Source of the DNA: Sunxiuqinia indica
GTDB taxonomy: Bacteria; Bacteroidota; Bacteroidia; Bacteroidales; Prolixibacteraceae
Assembly: GCF_009847015.1 (NCBI RefSeq)
Contig: NZ_WVEM01000006.1
Location: 124,001 to 188,000, forward strand
Length of the DNA: 64,000 bases
Reading direction: 5' to 3'
Of this stretch, positions 45,022 to 54,620 are shown in pieces; within the stretch, counting starts at the first letter, position 1; each line of letters opens with the position of its first letter. Made by a program: the position numbers and the translations under genes. A model generated the notes under the pieces. The model was not told the DNA's origin, ran no database searches, and worked only from the letters and a program-made list of their open reading frames with translations.

Positions 45022-46605
45022 ATGGGTTTGTTTAGTAACAGCTATTTTGCACTTTTCCTGATCATTTTAATCGGTTTCATCATTGGCCGGATAAAAATAA
45101 AAGGCATATCGCTCGATGTCTCTGCCGTAATTTTTGTCGCCTTGGTTTTCGGACACTTTGGAATCATCATTCCCAAGGACTTTCAATACCTGGGGCTGGT
45201 ATTATTCATCTTCACCATTGGAATTCAGGCGGGGCCCGGATTTTTTGGCTCGTTTAAAAAGAATGGTCGTGAATTGGCGGTGCTGGCCAGTTTACTAATT
45301 TTCACTTCCAGTCTGATCACCTTTGGTATTTTCCATTTTATGGGAATTGATAAAAGCCTGTGTATTGGCTTGCTAACCGGGGCGTTAACCAGCACGCCCG
45401 GATTGGCTGCTGCTATCGACACAACCGGTTCACCACTGGCATCTATTGGTTATGGTATTGGCTACCCGTTTGGGGTTATTGGCGTCATTTTGTTTGTCAG
45501 CTTATTGCCTCGTTTTCTTCGCGTGAATATCAAGGATGCTGAAGCTCAATACAAAAAGGAAATGTCAGCCGGTTACCCCGAAATCATGCGCAAAAATTTT
45601 GTGGTTGAAAATGAAAATGTCGTTGGTAAAACCATTGGCGGACTGCGTATTCGGTTTATGACTAAAGCGGTTGTTTCGCGTGTCATGCACGGAGATACAG
45701 CAATTACACCTTCACGGGATACAATGCTGCAAAAAGGAGACGTTATTAAAGCTGTTGGAACCGAAGAAGCCTTGAGCCGTGTTCAGTTGTTGATTGGCCC
45801 GGAAACAACGACCGAAATTCCACTGAGCACCCACTATGATGTGCGCTCATTTTTGGTGACCAACAAAGAGATTGTGAATAAAACCCTGGGGCAACTCAAT
45901 ATTCTGAATACCTATAATGCAACAATCACCCGGATTCGTCGTTCGGGAATTAATATTTCACCCAGTCCTTCTTCTAAATTACAATTTGGTGATAAAATTA
46001 TTGTTGCTTGCCATAAAGAAAGCATGGAGCAGGTCGCCCGTATTTTTGGCGATGACGACCGCCGCTTGTCGGACACCGATTTCTTCCCAATTGCGACCGG
46101 AATTATTTTGGGAATCCTGGTTGGTAAGTTAAGCATCAACTTTGGCTCATTCTCCTTTAGCTTAGGACTAACAGGCGGTATTTTACTCACAGCCCTTATT
46201 TTAGGACGTACGGGAAAAACCGGCCCTATTATGTGGACAATGACCGGTGCTGCCAATCAACTACTTCGGCAGTTTGGTTTGTTGTTTTTTCTGGCCGCGG
46301 TGGGTACCGGAGCCGGATCGAGCCTGGTAGAAACCTTCCAGCAATATGGCGTTGAGCTATTTGTGTATGGAATCATCATCACCTTGGTGCCCATGATTAT
46401 AACAACCATTATTGCACGCTATGCACTAAAAATGAATATCCTAACCCTGCTGGGGACCTTAACCGGTAGTATGACCAGTACGCCCGGGCTGGCAGCCATC
46501 GACGGAATGACCGATACCGATGCTCCGTCAGTAGCTTATGCAACGGTTTACCCAATTGCGATGGTGTTATTAATTGTGTTTGTGCAGATTTTAAGTTTGA
46601 TTTAG
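45022..46605 (+). CDS. Aspartate:alanine exchanger-type (AAE/YidE) transporter with two TrkA-C domains
   Basis: The 527-residue protein has the duplicated AAE layout: about five membrane helices with GALTSTPGLAAA, two central RCK/TrkA-C domains (about 195-275 and 280-355), then a second membrane half with GTLTGSMTSTPGLAAIDG. The repeated TSTPGLAA motif is diagnostic. Homologues include the AspT exchanger and E. coli YidE/YbjL; the substrate here is unknown, although it follows the aspartyl dipeptidase gene. A HAD phosphatase gene begins 12 bases downstream. Confidence 0.92.
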   Translation: MGLFSNSYFALFLIILIGFIIGRIKIKGISLDVSAVIFVALVFGHFGIIIPKDFQYLGLVLFIFTIGIQAGPGFFGSFKKNGRELAVLASLLIFTSSLITFGIFHFMGIDKSLCIGLLTGALTSTPGLAAAIDTTGSPLASIGYGIGYPFGVIGVILFVSLLPRFLRVNIKDAEAQYKKEMSAGYPEIMRKNFVVENENVVGKTIGGLRIRFMTKAVVSRVMHGDTAITPSRDTMLQKGDVIKAVGTEEALSRVQLLIGPETTTEIPLSTHYDVRSFLVTNKEIVNKTLGQLNILNTYNATITRIRRSGINISPSPSSKLQFGDKIIVACHKESMEQVARIFGDDDRRLSDTDFFPIATGIILGILVGKLSINFGSFSFSLGLTGGILLTALILGRTGKTGPIMWTMTGAANQLLRQFGLLFFLAAVGTGAGSSLVETFQQYGVELFVYGIIITLVPMIITTIIARYALKMNILTLLGTLTGSMTSTPGLAAIDGMTDTDAPSVAYATVYPIAMVLLIVFVQILSLI

Positions 46606-46617
46606 TAGATTCGAATC

Positions 46618-47322
46618 ATGAGCTTTCAAGATATTCAGGTTATCGCTTTTGATGCCGACGACACCCTTTGGGAAAATGAAAACTTCTTTCGTGAAGCGGA
46701 ACAGCAATTTTGTGAGTTGCTGAAAGCGTATCAACCCCGCGAACAGATCATGGAACAGCTGTTCAAAGTTGAGGTTCAGAACATGGAGATTTATGGCTAC
46801 GGAATTAAAGCCTTCATCTTGTCGTTGGTTGAAACATCCTTGTTAATTTCGGATAAAAAAGTACGCCCGGAAGAGGTGGAGGCCATAGTCGACATTGGCA
46901 AAACCATGCTCAACAAAGACGTTGTTTTATTGGATGGCATTCGCGATGTGCTGGAAGAGCTTGCGCCAAACTATCGGTTGGTATTGGCTACCAAAGGCGA
47001 TTTACTCGATCAGGAGCGGAAGTTAAAAAAGTCGGGCTTACTCAACTATTTTCATCATATTGAGGTGATGAGCCATAAAAAAGAGACCAATTATCAGGCG
47101 CTTTTAAATCACCTGGATATTGAAGCCCGACATTTTATGATGATCGGCAACTCCTTAAAATCGGATGTGCTTCCGGTGATTAACCTGGGCGGAACGGCTG
47201 TTCATGTGCCTTATTGTACCACCTGGGTTCTCGAACAAATGAACCCGGAAGACATCAAAAGTGACCGATTTTTTGAACTAAAGGAAATACGTGATGTTTT
47301 GACATTGTTCACTAAAGCATAA
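46618..47322 (+). CDS. HAD-superfamily hydrolase
   Basis: The 234-residue protein has HAD motif I AFDADDTLWEN (Asp nucleophile and general acid), motif II in VLATKG, a lysine (KK about 168) and motif III MMIGNSLKSDVLP. A helical cap (about 25-105) places it in subfamily I. It is likely a phosphatase of small metabolites; the substrate is unknown. It lies 12 bases after the transporter and 11 before the DUF2797 gene, so the three form one operon. Confidence 0.9.
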   Translation: MSFQDIQVIAFDADDTLWENENFFREAEQQFCELLKAYQPREQIMEQLFKVEVQNMEIYGYGIKAFILSLVETSLLISDKKVRPEEVEAIVDIGKTMLNKDVVLLDGIRDVLEELAPNYRLVLATKGDLLDQERKLKKSGLLNYFHHIEVMSHKKETNYQALLNHLDIEARHFMMIGNSLKSDVLPVINLGGTAVHVPYCTTWVLEQMNPEDIKSDRFFELKEIRDVLTLFTKA

Positions 47323-47333
47323 ATGGCCTGAAA

Positions 47334-48137
47334 ATGGAATACCAAGGGAACATACTAAAAATGAGAACCGAGTTGGATGATCCGATTCAATATCAATTGC
47401 CTATTGGTGATGAGCTGGTGAATATGAATGCGCTCATTGGCCAACTCATTCAGTTTAATTTTGACGGACAAATCAATTGTATTTCATGCGGCAAGAAAAC
47501 CAAGACTTCGTTTAGTCAGGGATTTTGCTACAATTGCTATCAAACAGTACCCGAAGCAGGAGCCGATATCATGCGTCCGGAATTGTCGCGAGCGCAATAC
47601 GGTGTAGCCCGCGATATCAAGTGGGCCGAAGAGCACGACCTGATTGACCACTATGTGTACCTGGCTGTTTCGAGCGAATTAAAAGTCGGTGTTACCCGTC
47701 ATCATCAGGTGCCAACACGCTGGATAGACCAGGGAGCAAGCCGAGCCATTCGCCTGGCCAAAACACCAAACCGACACATTGCAGGCATCATCGAAGTGTT
47801 ATTAAAAAAGCACTTTACCGATAAAACCAACTGGCGGGCCATGTTGCAAAATCAGCTTGATGAATCGATTAAACTAGACGAAGAAAAGCAGAAAGCATTG
47901 AAGCTGATACCTGCCGAACTGCAGCAATACTTCTCCGACGAAAACGAAATACTTGAGCTTCACTACCCGGTAACGGCTTATCCTGAAAAGGTAAAAAGTA
48001 TAACTTTCGATAAACAAGCAGAGATTGTTGGTAAACTGATGGGAATTAAAGGACAATATCTTATTTTTGACAAAAATCAGGTGCTGAATATCCGAAAGCA
48101 CAACGGATACTTTTTAAGGCTTGCTGTTAATTCATAA
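47334..48137 (+). CDS. DUF2797 protein with zinc finger
   Basis: The 267-residue product matches DUF2797: an N-terminal strand region, a C-x2-C ... C-x2-C zinc finger (CISCGKKTKTSFSQGFCYNC, about 49-68), and a central segment (YVYLAVSSELKVGVTR ... RWIDQGASRAIRLAKTPNR) that looks like a GIY-YIG fold. Function is unknown; the GIY-YIG-like part hints at nucleic acid contact. It ends the AspT-HAD-DUF2797 operon. Confidence 0.88.
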   Translation: MEYQGNILKMRTELDDPIQYQLPIGDELVNMNALIGQLIQFNFDGQINCISCGKKTKTSFSQGFCYNCYQTVPEAGADIMRPELSRAQYGVARDIKWAEEHDLIDHYVYLAVSSELKVGVTRHHQVPTRWIDQGASRAIRLAKTPNRHIAGIIEVLLKKHFTDKTNWRAMLQNQLDESIKLDEEKQKALKLIPAELQQYFSDENEILELHYPVTAYPEKVKSITFDKQAEIVGKLMGIKGQYLIFDKNQVLNIRKHNGYFLRLAVNS

Positions 48138-48330
48138 CTGACGGTTCGTTACAGTTGCCAAATTAATAGCTTAAGCACGAAAAGAATTAAAGATTGGTAC
48201 TAGCCTGTTTTTGAACATGTGTGTAAAACATTTATTTAAACGTTGAAATGGATCAAATGACATCCCCTATTGACCATTTTTTCTTTATTTTAGGGTTTCT
48301 AAAAAAACCTGATTGGCAAACAATAAAACT

Positions 48331-49344
48331 ATGGAAATTCAAGATTGGAAAACGATTGGCTTTGGATACCGCAAAACGAACCTGAATGTTCGTTGCTATT
48401 ATAAAAATGGCGAGTGGGGCGAACTGGAACTGAGCGATTCCGAATACCTTAATATACATATGGCTGCTACGTCGTTGCATTACGGCCAGGAAGCCTTTGA
48501 AGGATTGAAAGCCTTTAAAGGGAAAGATGGTAAAGTCCGTGTATTTCGGATGGATGAAAATGCCAAACGCATGCAACACTCGAGCGACGGCATTCTGATG
48601 CCTCACGTTCCTATCGAAACCTTTGAGGAAGCCGTTAAACTGGCAGTAAAAAAGAATATCGAATTTGTTCCTCCATACGGAAGCGGTGCCTCCTTATATA
48701 TTCGTCCGCTGCTGATTGGTGTTGGCCCCGAAATTGGTGTGCGCCCATCGCAGGAGTACTTGTTTATTGTTTTTGTAATGCCCGTGGGACCCTATTTCCC
48801 CGAAGGATTCAAACCAACCGACTTGCTGATTATGCGGCAGTTTGATCGTGCGGCACCACTGGGAACCGGGAAATACAAAGTGGGCGGAAACTATGCGGCA
48901 AGCTTAACAGCCGGCAAAAAAGCTAAAGCCGAAGGTTATTCTGCCGTACTTTACCTGGATGCCCGCGAAAAGAAATACCTCGACGAATGTGGACCGGCTA
49001 ACTTTTTCGGAATCAAGAATAATACCTATATCACGCCGAAGTCAGAATCAATTTTGCCTTCAATTACCAACAAAAGCATCATCCAAATTGCCGAAGATAT
49101 GGGTTTGAAAATAGAGCGCCGGCAAGTGCCTGTTGAAGAGCTGGAAACCTTTGAAGAAGTTGGAGCCTGCGGTACAGCCGCGGTCATTTCTCCAATCAAG
49201 CGAGTTTACGATGCCGACGAGGATAAAGAATACCTCTACGGAAATGAGCCCGGTACCTGGAGTACCAAATTATACGAAAAACTTCGGGCCATACAAGATG
49301 GCGATGCTCCTGATCCATACGGATGGGTGACTGTTATTGAATAA
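48331..49344 (+). CDS. ilvE: Branched-chain amino acid aminotransferase
   Basis: From ATG 48331 the enzyme has 337 residues and is of the larger class IV type. LHYGQEAFEGLKAF, the PLP lysine in GTGKYKVGGNYAASL (about Lys183), YLDECGPANFF and the EEVGACGTAAVISPI loop are all present. It transaminates leucine, isoleucine and valine with 2-oxoglutarate. The upstream TTG at 48313 is not needed. An intrinsic terminator follows at 49367. Confidence 0.95.
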   Translation: MEIQDWKTIGFGYRKTNLNVRCYYKNGEWGELELSDSEYLNIHMAATSLHYGQEAFEGLKAFKGKDGKVRVFRMDENAKRMQHSSDGILMPHVPIETFEEAVKLAVKKNIEFVPPYGSGASLYIRPLLIGVGPEIGVRPSQEYLFIVFVMPVGPYFPEGFKPTDLLIMRQFDRAAPLGTGKYKVGGNYAASLTAGKKAKAEGYSAVLYLDAREKKYLDECGPANFFGIKNNTYITPKSESILPSITNKSIIQIAEDMGLKIERRQVPVEELETFEEVGACGTAAVISPIKRVYDADEDKEYLYGNEPGTWSTKLYEKLRAIQDGDAPDPYGWVTVIE

Positions 49345-49366
49345 ATTACCTCAACCAAAAATATTG

Positions 49367-49403
49367 AAAGCCTTGTTTACAACTAGTAAATGAGGCTTTT
49401 TTA
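49367..49403 (+). terminator. Intrinsic terminator of ilvE
   Basis: A 14-bp stem with two G-U pairs (49367-49380 with 49386-49399) and an AACTA loop is followed by Ts, 22 bases past the stop codon. Confidence 0.85.
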
Positions 49404-49578
49404 TTGGTACCTGCCAAGTTGCAGACACCAATTTGTAGGTGTAGCAACCAGCGCTCGGCCCAACTTCAATACCTCGGGTGAAGTGGACCACCTCAAGTTC
49501 GGTCATCCTAAACTCGATTCAGGATCGGAAGATGCTACCTTTACCCTAAAAAGTGCCTCCTATCTTGTAAAAAATGGA

Positions 49579-49681
49579 CTCCAGAGAGTAGCCCCTACTC
49601 CAAACAGGTTTTAGTCCACTCCAGAGAGGTGACAGAGCATTCCAAAGAGGTTTTAGCCTACTTCAATCAGGAAATAGTGGA
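49579..49681. repeat. Five tandem degenerate 21-bp repeats
   Basis: Units start at 49579 (19 bp), 49598, 49619, 49640 and 49661 (21 bp each), with a consensus near CTCCAAAGAGGTTTTAGCCA. On the minus strand three units read in one frame as the heptads LKPLWNA, LSPLWSG and LKPVWSR, but no start codon opens that frame. The region 49404-49578 holds no gene I can support; an imperfect hairpin GTTGC ... GCAAC lies at about 49419-49447. Confidence 0.7.
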
Positions 49682-49817
49682 CATGTAATGAGAGTGAGTG
49701 TATCTTAAACCTTTTCCCGAGCTTTGAGTTAAGTATATTCATGCACGCACACAAATATGCTTGATTATCTTAGGCTAATTCCAGGTGTCGCAGCGAAAAC
49801 CAAACAATTGTAAAGAC

Positions 49818-50309
49818 ATGAGAGCTATTCAATTTAAGAGCTATGGGTTTCCTGAAAAGGTTCTGGAGATTAAGAAAGTAGCAAAGCCTGTACCGAAGGT
49901 AAACGAAGTTCTAATTCGAATTCATGCGACCGCGATTAATGATTATGACTGGAGTTTTGTCAGAGGTAAACCGTATTTATATCGGTTAATGTTTGGCTTA
50001 TTCAAACCAAAACAGAAAACTCCAGGTATGGAACTAGCGGGCTTAGTTGAAGATATCGGTGTAAATGTTAAGAAGTTCAAAATTGGAGATACAGTCTTTG
50101 GTGATCTATCCGAATATGGCTTTGGCACTTTTGCAGAGTATATCAGCATCAATGAAAATTCAGTAATCAGGAAACCTGATGAATTAAGCTTTGTTGAAGC
50201 AAGCGCTATTCCACACGCATCGGCTCTTGCCCTTCAGGCTCTTAGAGACCTTGGCGAGATAAAGCAGGGACAGAAAATTTTAATTAATGGCGGCGGCGGT
50301 GGTGTTTAA
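49818..50309 (+). pseudogene. Truncated zinc-type alcohol dehydrogenase/quinone oxidoreductase
   Basis: From ATG 49818 about 163 residues match the N-terminal half of MDR-family quinone oxidoreductases: GFPEKVLEIKKV, the GroES-like domain with HATAINDYDWSFVRG, PGMELAGLVEDIG, GDTVFGDLSEYGFGTFAEY, and the start of the Rossmann motif, INGGGGGV. A stop follows directly, where intact enzymes (about 330 residues) continue. No remainder is found downstream, so the 3' half was deleted. Confidence 0.8.
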
Positions 50310-50379
50310 AGGACTGGATATATAAAAGGCACGAATAGTCAGTTCGCGCCAGCGGGGTGTTAATTAAAGTCGCCGGTTT

Positions 50380-50898
50380 TTACTCTTCGGCTTGGTTTAA
50401 TGAGGAATGATGTTCATGAACGATTCTCCAACCATTTTCCGTATCGACGAATAACAGTGATATTTGGTCGTTAACGGTGACCAAGTCGTTTTCGAATTTT
50501 AACTGAAAATCGGAGTGAAGCGTGACGTTGGCGACGTCTCCATAAACCGCGATCTTCATATCATTCATATCGAATTTCTTGACTTCGGTAACCGAACCAA
50601 AAACTCCGCGTTCAAATTCTTCGTTTGCTTTTGCGCCATTGCGAACTTCCCCGTTCTTAAATTCAGTAAACTTGGGGCTGTAGGCGTGAAACGATATGAG
50701 CCGGTCAATATCTCCATCTTTTATGCTTTGTGCGATGCTGTCCATGGTCATCCGAACCTCTTCCTTAGCCTCGGTAAATTCGTCATTAATCAGGTCAACT
50801 TCCTCTTCCTGCATGGCAACTTGTTGTTCTCTCGGTGTGCATGCTGCAATTAAAGCCGCAAGCATGATCGTTAATAAAAATGTCAAATTTGTTTTCAT
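50380..50898 (-). CDS. Lipoprotein with SnoaL/NTF2-like domain
   Basis: The 172-residue product has a lipoprotein signal (LAALIAAC, Cys20), a charged helix (about 25-60), and a SnoaL/DUF4440-like domain: DSIAQSIKDGDIDRLISFHA, then AVYGDVANVTLHSDFQL and GWRIVHEHHSSL. Secreted proteins of this type lack a common known activity; some bind or isomerise small molecules. It is flanked by the truncated oxidoreductase and a gene-poor stretch, and has no operon partner. Confidence 0.82.
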   Translation of the reverse strand: MKTNLTFLLTIMLAALIAACTPREQQVAMQEEEVDLINDEFTEAKEEVRMTMDSIAQSIKDGDIDRLISFHAYSPKFTEFKNGEVRNGAKANEEFERGVFGSVTEVKKFDMNDMKIAVYGDVANVTLHSDFQLKFENDLVTVNDQISLLFVDTENGWRIVHEHHSSLNQAEE

Positions 50899-51567
50899 GA
50901 TTTTGTATTTAATTAATTGATACTTAATTAATAAAATACGAAATTTTTAGTGAGAATGCAATCCCCAAAACTTGTTGTCGCTTTTATTTCGAACCAATGC
51001 CAGTTATTTTCCTTTGGGCTTTTTCTAACGTAGGAGCGGTATTGCCAGTGGTTGTTCTTTTGCAAACGGCAGCGACCAGTTTGTCGGGCTAACTGCCCTT
51101 GTTTCTGCAAAACAATACCGGATATGACGATGGCTTTAGCCTGTCACCCGTTTGCCACGCTTCCACACGATTGCACCTTTTCTTCAGCAATACCTTGCGG
51201 ATTTAAGGCGGAATCAAGGGGGGAGCCGGGATCCAATTGCCGATTGAAACGAATACAAAAAAGGCCGAAATTAGAACTGCAAACGGAAACATGCGGAATC
51301 CAGGAAGAATCGCGCGGGAGCAGGGGCACTAGTCAATAAAACAAAAAACTTTACTCGTGCCTGATTGTTCATGAAAAACAGACACTAATTAGCCACTTTT
51401 TTGACTCTACTTCTGGGTATCATTATTCTTACTTCGAGATGTGGCAATTTCCTGTAAGAGACTGCTATGTCAGACGTTTGCTCAACTATTTCCATGGTTG
51501 TTTTTTCGGGAGTAAACAATTTATTTTTTTGTTACCTACTAAGGAATTAACTTTAAAAGATAATTGG
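50899..51567. other. Gene-poor interval upstream of the cotH leader
   Basis: Only short overlapping frames with unlikely codon use occur here, none with a recognisable domain. Cys- and Pro-rich translations near 51052-51339 look like chance reading. At 51548-51555, TAACTTTA is an imperfect -7 element 12 bases before the KRVP leader ORF. Confidence 0.4.
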
Positions 51568-51687
51568 ATGAAACGAGCATGTAAAAATATTCACACACAG
51601 AAGCATGATTATTTAAAGCGAGTTCCATGTGTTGCAAAAAATAAACAATTACAAACACATGAAACTCCACAACTGACTAGTTATTAA
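51568..51687 (+). CDS. Leader-type small ORF, KRVP peptide family, upstream of cotH
   Basis: ATG 51568 opens 39 codons (MKRACKNIHTQKHDYLKRVP ... TSY) ending 33 bases before the CotH ATG. The N-terminal 20 residues match the peptide upstream of rdgB apart from one inserted codon (Leu). Twelve bases, AAGCGAGTTCCA, are identical in all three intact copies. The peptide is basic and has no signal or membrane segment. A longer frame from 51439 exists but its upstream part is not conserved in the other copies. Confidence 0.55.
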   Translation: MKRACKNIHTQKHDYLKRVPCVAKNKQLQTHETPQLTSY

Positions 51688-51720
51688 AGGGTGACAATAA
51701 TTATTAAATGACAGTAAGGT

Positions 51721-53955
51721 ATGCTTAAGATACTTGTAATATTGTTCCTGTTGTGTTCCACTTTGGTGAATGCACAAACTGCTACCGATGCCGTTGATTA
51801 TAGTTTTAAGCGTGGGTTCTATACAAATAGCTTTCAACTTGAATTATCGAGCGAGACACCGGAAGCCACAATTCGTTATACACTGGATGGGAGTAAACCT
51901 TCCGCTACAAACGGGCAAATTTATTCCGGACCGATAACCATCATTGAAACAACAATGGTCCGGACTTATGCTTATGCATCGAATTATGAGGATTCAAAAA
52001 TTAAAACCCACACGTTCATTTTCCCGGAGCAGGTGAAGCATCAAAAAAACACCATGCTGGAAGACTATGGTTTTGACTATTCGCCAGAAGAAACCGGGAA
52101 AGTGTTCTGGACGGAAGAGATGGACCCGGAAATTGTTAATTCGCCTGAATACGGGAATCAAATTATCGAAGGGTTGAAAGACATTCCTACCTTGTCGATT
52201 GTGATGAAAAAAGAAGATTTGTGGGGTGAAAACGGCATTCATTGGGGATCCAAATTGACCAGTAGAGGTGATTATTTTGAACGGGAATGTTCGATTGAAA
52301 TGATTTATCCGGAAGGATACAAGGGAGACAAATATAAAAACTGGCAGGAGGACTGCGGAATTAAAATACAGGGCGGCGGCGGTCGGTGGGACCAAGGCAC
52401 TTACGATCACAAGCAATCGTTTACCCTGAATTTTAAAAAAACCTATGGTGCCGGTAAATTAAAGAACGAAATATTTGCGGATGCACCCCATGGAAGTGAA
52501 ACAGCCTGTGGCAAATACGATAAAATCGTCCTGCGGTCGGGTCACAACAAGGGGTGGGGCTCCACCTGGGATCGTGAAAAAACGGTTTACACCCGTGACC
52601 AGTTAGGACGGGATTTACAAATATTGATGTCTGGTTTCGGGTCACACGGCACCTTTGTCCACCTTTACCTTAACGGCAAATACTGGGGCTTGTATAATCC
52701 GTGTGAACGACCGGATGACAACTTTTTAGCCAATAATCTGGGCGGCGAAAACGAGAACTATTTTTCTGCAAAAGGGAAAGAGCCTAACGCAAGCGATGAC
52801 CGGTCTGGTGAGCCGGGGCAAAGTAAATCACGTTTTTTTGAAGCGACTTCGAAAGATTATAGTCAAATGTCCTACGCTGAAATGAAAAACTGGGTCATGA
52901 TCGATCAAAGCATCGCCTGTTTCCTGGTATATGGCTATGCCAATCCCGGCGATGGTCCCCAGTATTATTATGGGAACAGTAATAATCCGGCCGGGCCGGT
53001 GGTCTGGATTCCCTGGGATTTAGAGGATTCTTTTGACGGAGGAAGCAGAAGGACCGGAGCGCCGAGCGTGTCTAATATGATCAAATCTCTAAATACCGGC
53101 GATAATGGGTTCCAGGCATTCTGGACGAGTGTCGATTTCAGAATGCGTTTTAATGATTTGGTCTATCAATATTTTTTTAACGACGGCGTGTTGACAGACG
53201 ATCGTGTCATTGCCTATTGGGATAATCTTACCAATTATATCTATAAAGCTATTGTTTGCGAATCGGCCCGATGGGGTGATGAGCGGAGCTCTGACCCAAT
53301 GGATCGGGATCATGAATGGGACGCAGCCCGGCTGGCTGTTAGAAATGATTTAAGAGGACGAGGAGAAGATTTTGTTTCAAAGTTGCAGGAGAGTGGGTAT
53401 TATTCTTATTTACAACCACCAAAATATTTTGTAGAAGGTGTTGAAGTACGTTCAGATAGTTTGAATGTCGGGAAAAACACAAGACTGGGCATTCAACTTG
53501 ACGGGGCTGAGGGAGTTGTTTATTACACGATTGATGGTTCCGATCCACGAACGTGGGACTTGACGGCTTCCGCTTCAGCCAGTGCGATATCCAATCAAAG
53601 TATGACCATAGATAAGAATACAACCGTTAAGGCCAGAACAAAAAATGGCAGTGAATGGAGTCCTTTACATGAGATCCATATTGTCCCGACCAGCAACAAC
53701 ATCAGTGTTGAAATATCTCTGGGTAATACAACTGACAACATTGCTCTAAATGATGCCGGAAAGTTACGCGTATATCCTAACCCGGTAACGGATCGGCTGT
53801 TTTTGTCTAGCGAGAGCGAATTTCAAGTCTTTTCATCAACGGGAGTTCTATTGTTGGAAGGAAAGGGAGATGAAATTCAGATGTCAAATTTTCAAGATGG
53901 CTTGTACTTGATCAAAGTAAATACCGAGGTCTATAAAATATTAAAAATGAATTAA
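51721..53955 (+). CDS. Secreted CotH-kinase-family protein with T9SS sorting domain
   Basis: The 744-residue protein has a signal peptide (cleaved near VNA-Q, residue 19) and a chitobiase/CHB_HEX_C-like domain (about 25-95, EATIRYTLDGSKPSATNGQIY). A CotH-type domain follows (about 130-540, with IKIQGGGGR, KIVLRSGHN, RDQLGRDL, YWGLYNPCERPDD and WIPWDLEDSFDGG), then a second CHB_HEX-like segment (about 590-640). The C-terminal T9SS domain begins RVYPNPVTDRLF. CotH proteins are atypical protein kinases in spore formers; here the target is unknown and the protein is predicted to be exported and surface-bound. The WDLEDSFDGG aspartates could bind metal. Confidence 0.9.
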   Translation: MLKILVILFLLCSTLVNAQTATDAVDYSFKRGFYTNSFQLELSSETPEATIRYTLDGSKPSATNGQIYSGPITIIETTMVRTYAYASNYEDSKIKTHTFIFPEQVKHQKNTMLEDYGFDYSPEETGKVFWTEEMDPEIVNSPEYGNQIIEGLKDIPTLSIVMKKEDLWGENGIHWGSKLTSRGDYFERECSIEMIYPEGYKGDKYKNWQEDCGIKIQGGGGRWDQGTYDHKQSFTLNFKKTYGAGKLKNEIFADAPHGSETACGKYDKIVLRSGHNKGWGSTWDREKTVYTRDQLGRDLQILMSGFGSHGTFVHLYLNGKYWGLYNPCERPDDNFLANNLGGENENYFSAKGKEPNASDDRSGEPGQSKSRFFEATSKDYSQMSYAEMKNWVMIDQSIACFLVYGYANPGDGPQYYYGNSNNPAGPVVWIPWDLEDSFDGGSRRTGAPSVSNMIKSLNTGDNGFQAFWTSVDFRMRFNDLVYQYFFNDGVLTDDRVIAYWDNLTNYIYKAIVCESARWGDERSSDPMDRDHEWDAARLAVRNDLRGRGEDFVSKLQESGYYSYLQPPKYFVEGVEVRSDSLNVGKNTRLGIQLDGAEGVVYYTIDGSDPRTWDLTASASASAISNQSMTIDKNTTVKARTKNGSEWSPLHEIHIVPTSNNISVEISLGNTTDNIALNDAGKLRVYPNPVTDRLFLSSESEFQVFSSTGVLLLEGKGDEIQMSNFQDGLYLIKVNTEVYKILKMN

Positions 53956-54620
53956 AGATAGATAAAGAACTCATTCGTTTAGGATTGTGGAAACATAGGA
54001 TGATCCTTGATGTAGAGAATTTACATTATTTCACAAATCTAAACCGTGTATCTGTTCGACAAGAAATTACCCGTTTAGAGCATAATCAAAAATCATCTAA
54101 AGAAATAAAGACATTAAATTTCAAATTACAACAGGACTTTTTTAACGTATTTGGCAAACCACTACCCCTTCTCTAAGCGCACGCGGCGACAAGTGGCTCG
54201 TGGCTAGTCGTTTGTAATAACAATAAACGAACCTATTGCGCTGAGAAGCATTTCTTAGTATTGTACAATCAAAAAAAATCTGCTGATAACTATTTCATTA
54301 CCGATCGCCGAGAGACTATACCCGAGAGAAAGGATTTGTACCAACTCAAAGCAACATGGTAAATCAGCTACACACTCAGGACAGTGAATATTAAACAGTT
54401 GTGTTCATGAAACTGGGGCAACCGTTGTTTTGAATGAAATTAAACTATCGGTAATCGCATAATGCATCGTTCAAATTCACGAAACAGAGGGCTGTTCACA
54501 CAATTAAATAGCGTTATTTTTCGCTTTGAAAGCTGATTATGAACCTTTACAAATTGCCCCTGTTTTTATAACATAACGCCGTGCAATCGCATGCACAAAC
54601 CATAGGAAACAGGCATCAAA
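53956..54620. other. Interval between cotH and mscS; one doubtful small ORF
   Basis: A frame open from just before the cotH stop contains ATG 54000 and ends at 54176 (58 residues, MILDVENLHYFTNLNRVSV ... GKPLPLL). It looks protein-like but has no recognised family and may be the tail of a lost gene. From 54177 to 54620 I see no gene, terminator or clear promoter. Confidence 0.3.

Noticed and set aside
49390-49614. 74-codon frame starting inside the ilvE terminator
   Set aside because: It begins within a terminator hairpin and ends in the 21-bp repeats; no domain or promoter supports it.
49579-49681. CRISPR-like array
   Set aside because: The 21-bp units are contiguous and degenerate, with no spacers and no cas genes nearby.
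51052-51339. 95-codon plus-strand frame rich in Cys and Pro
   Set aside because: No homology that I recognise, unusual composition, and an equally open antisense frame; likely chance.
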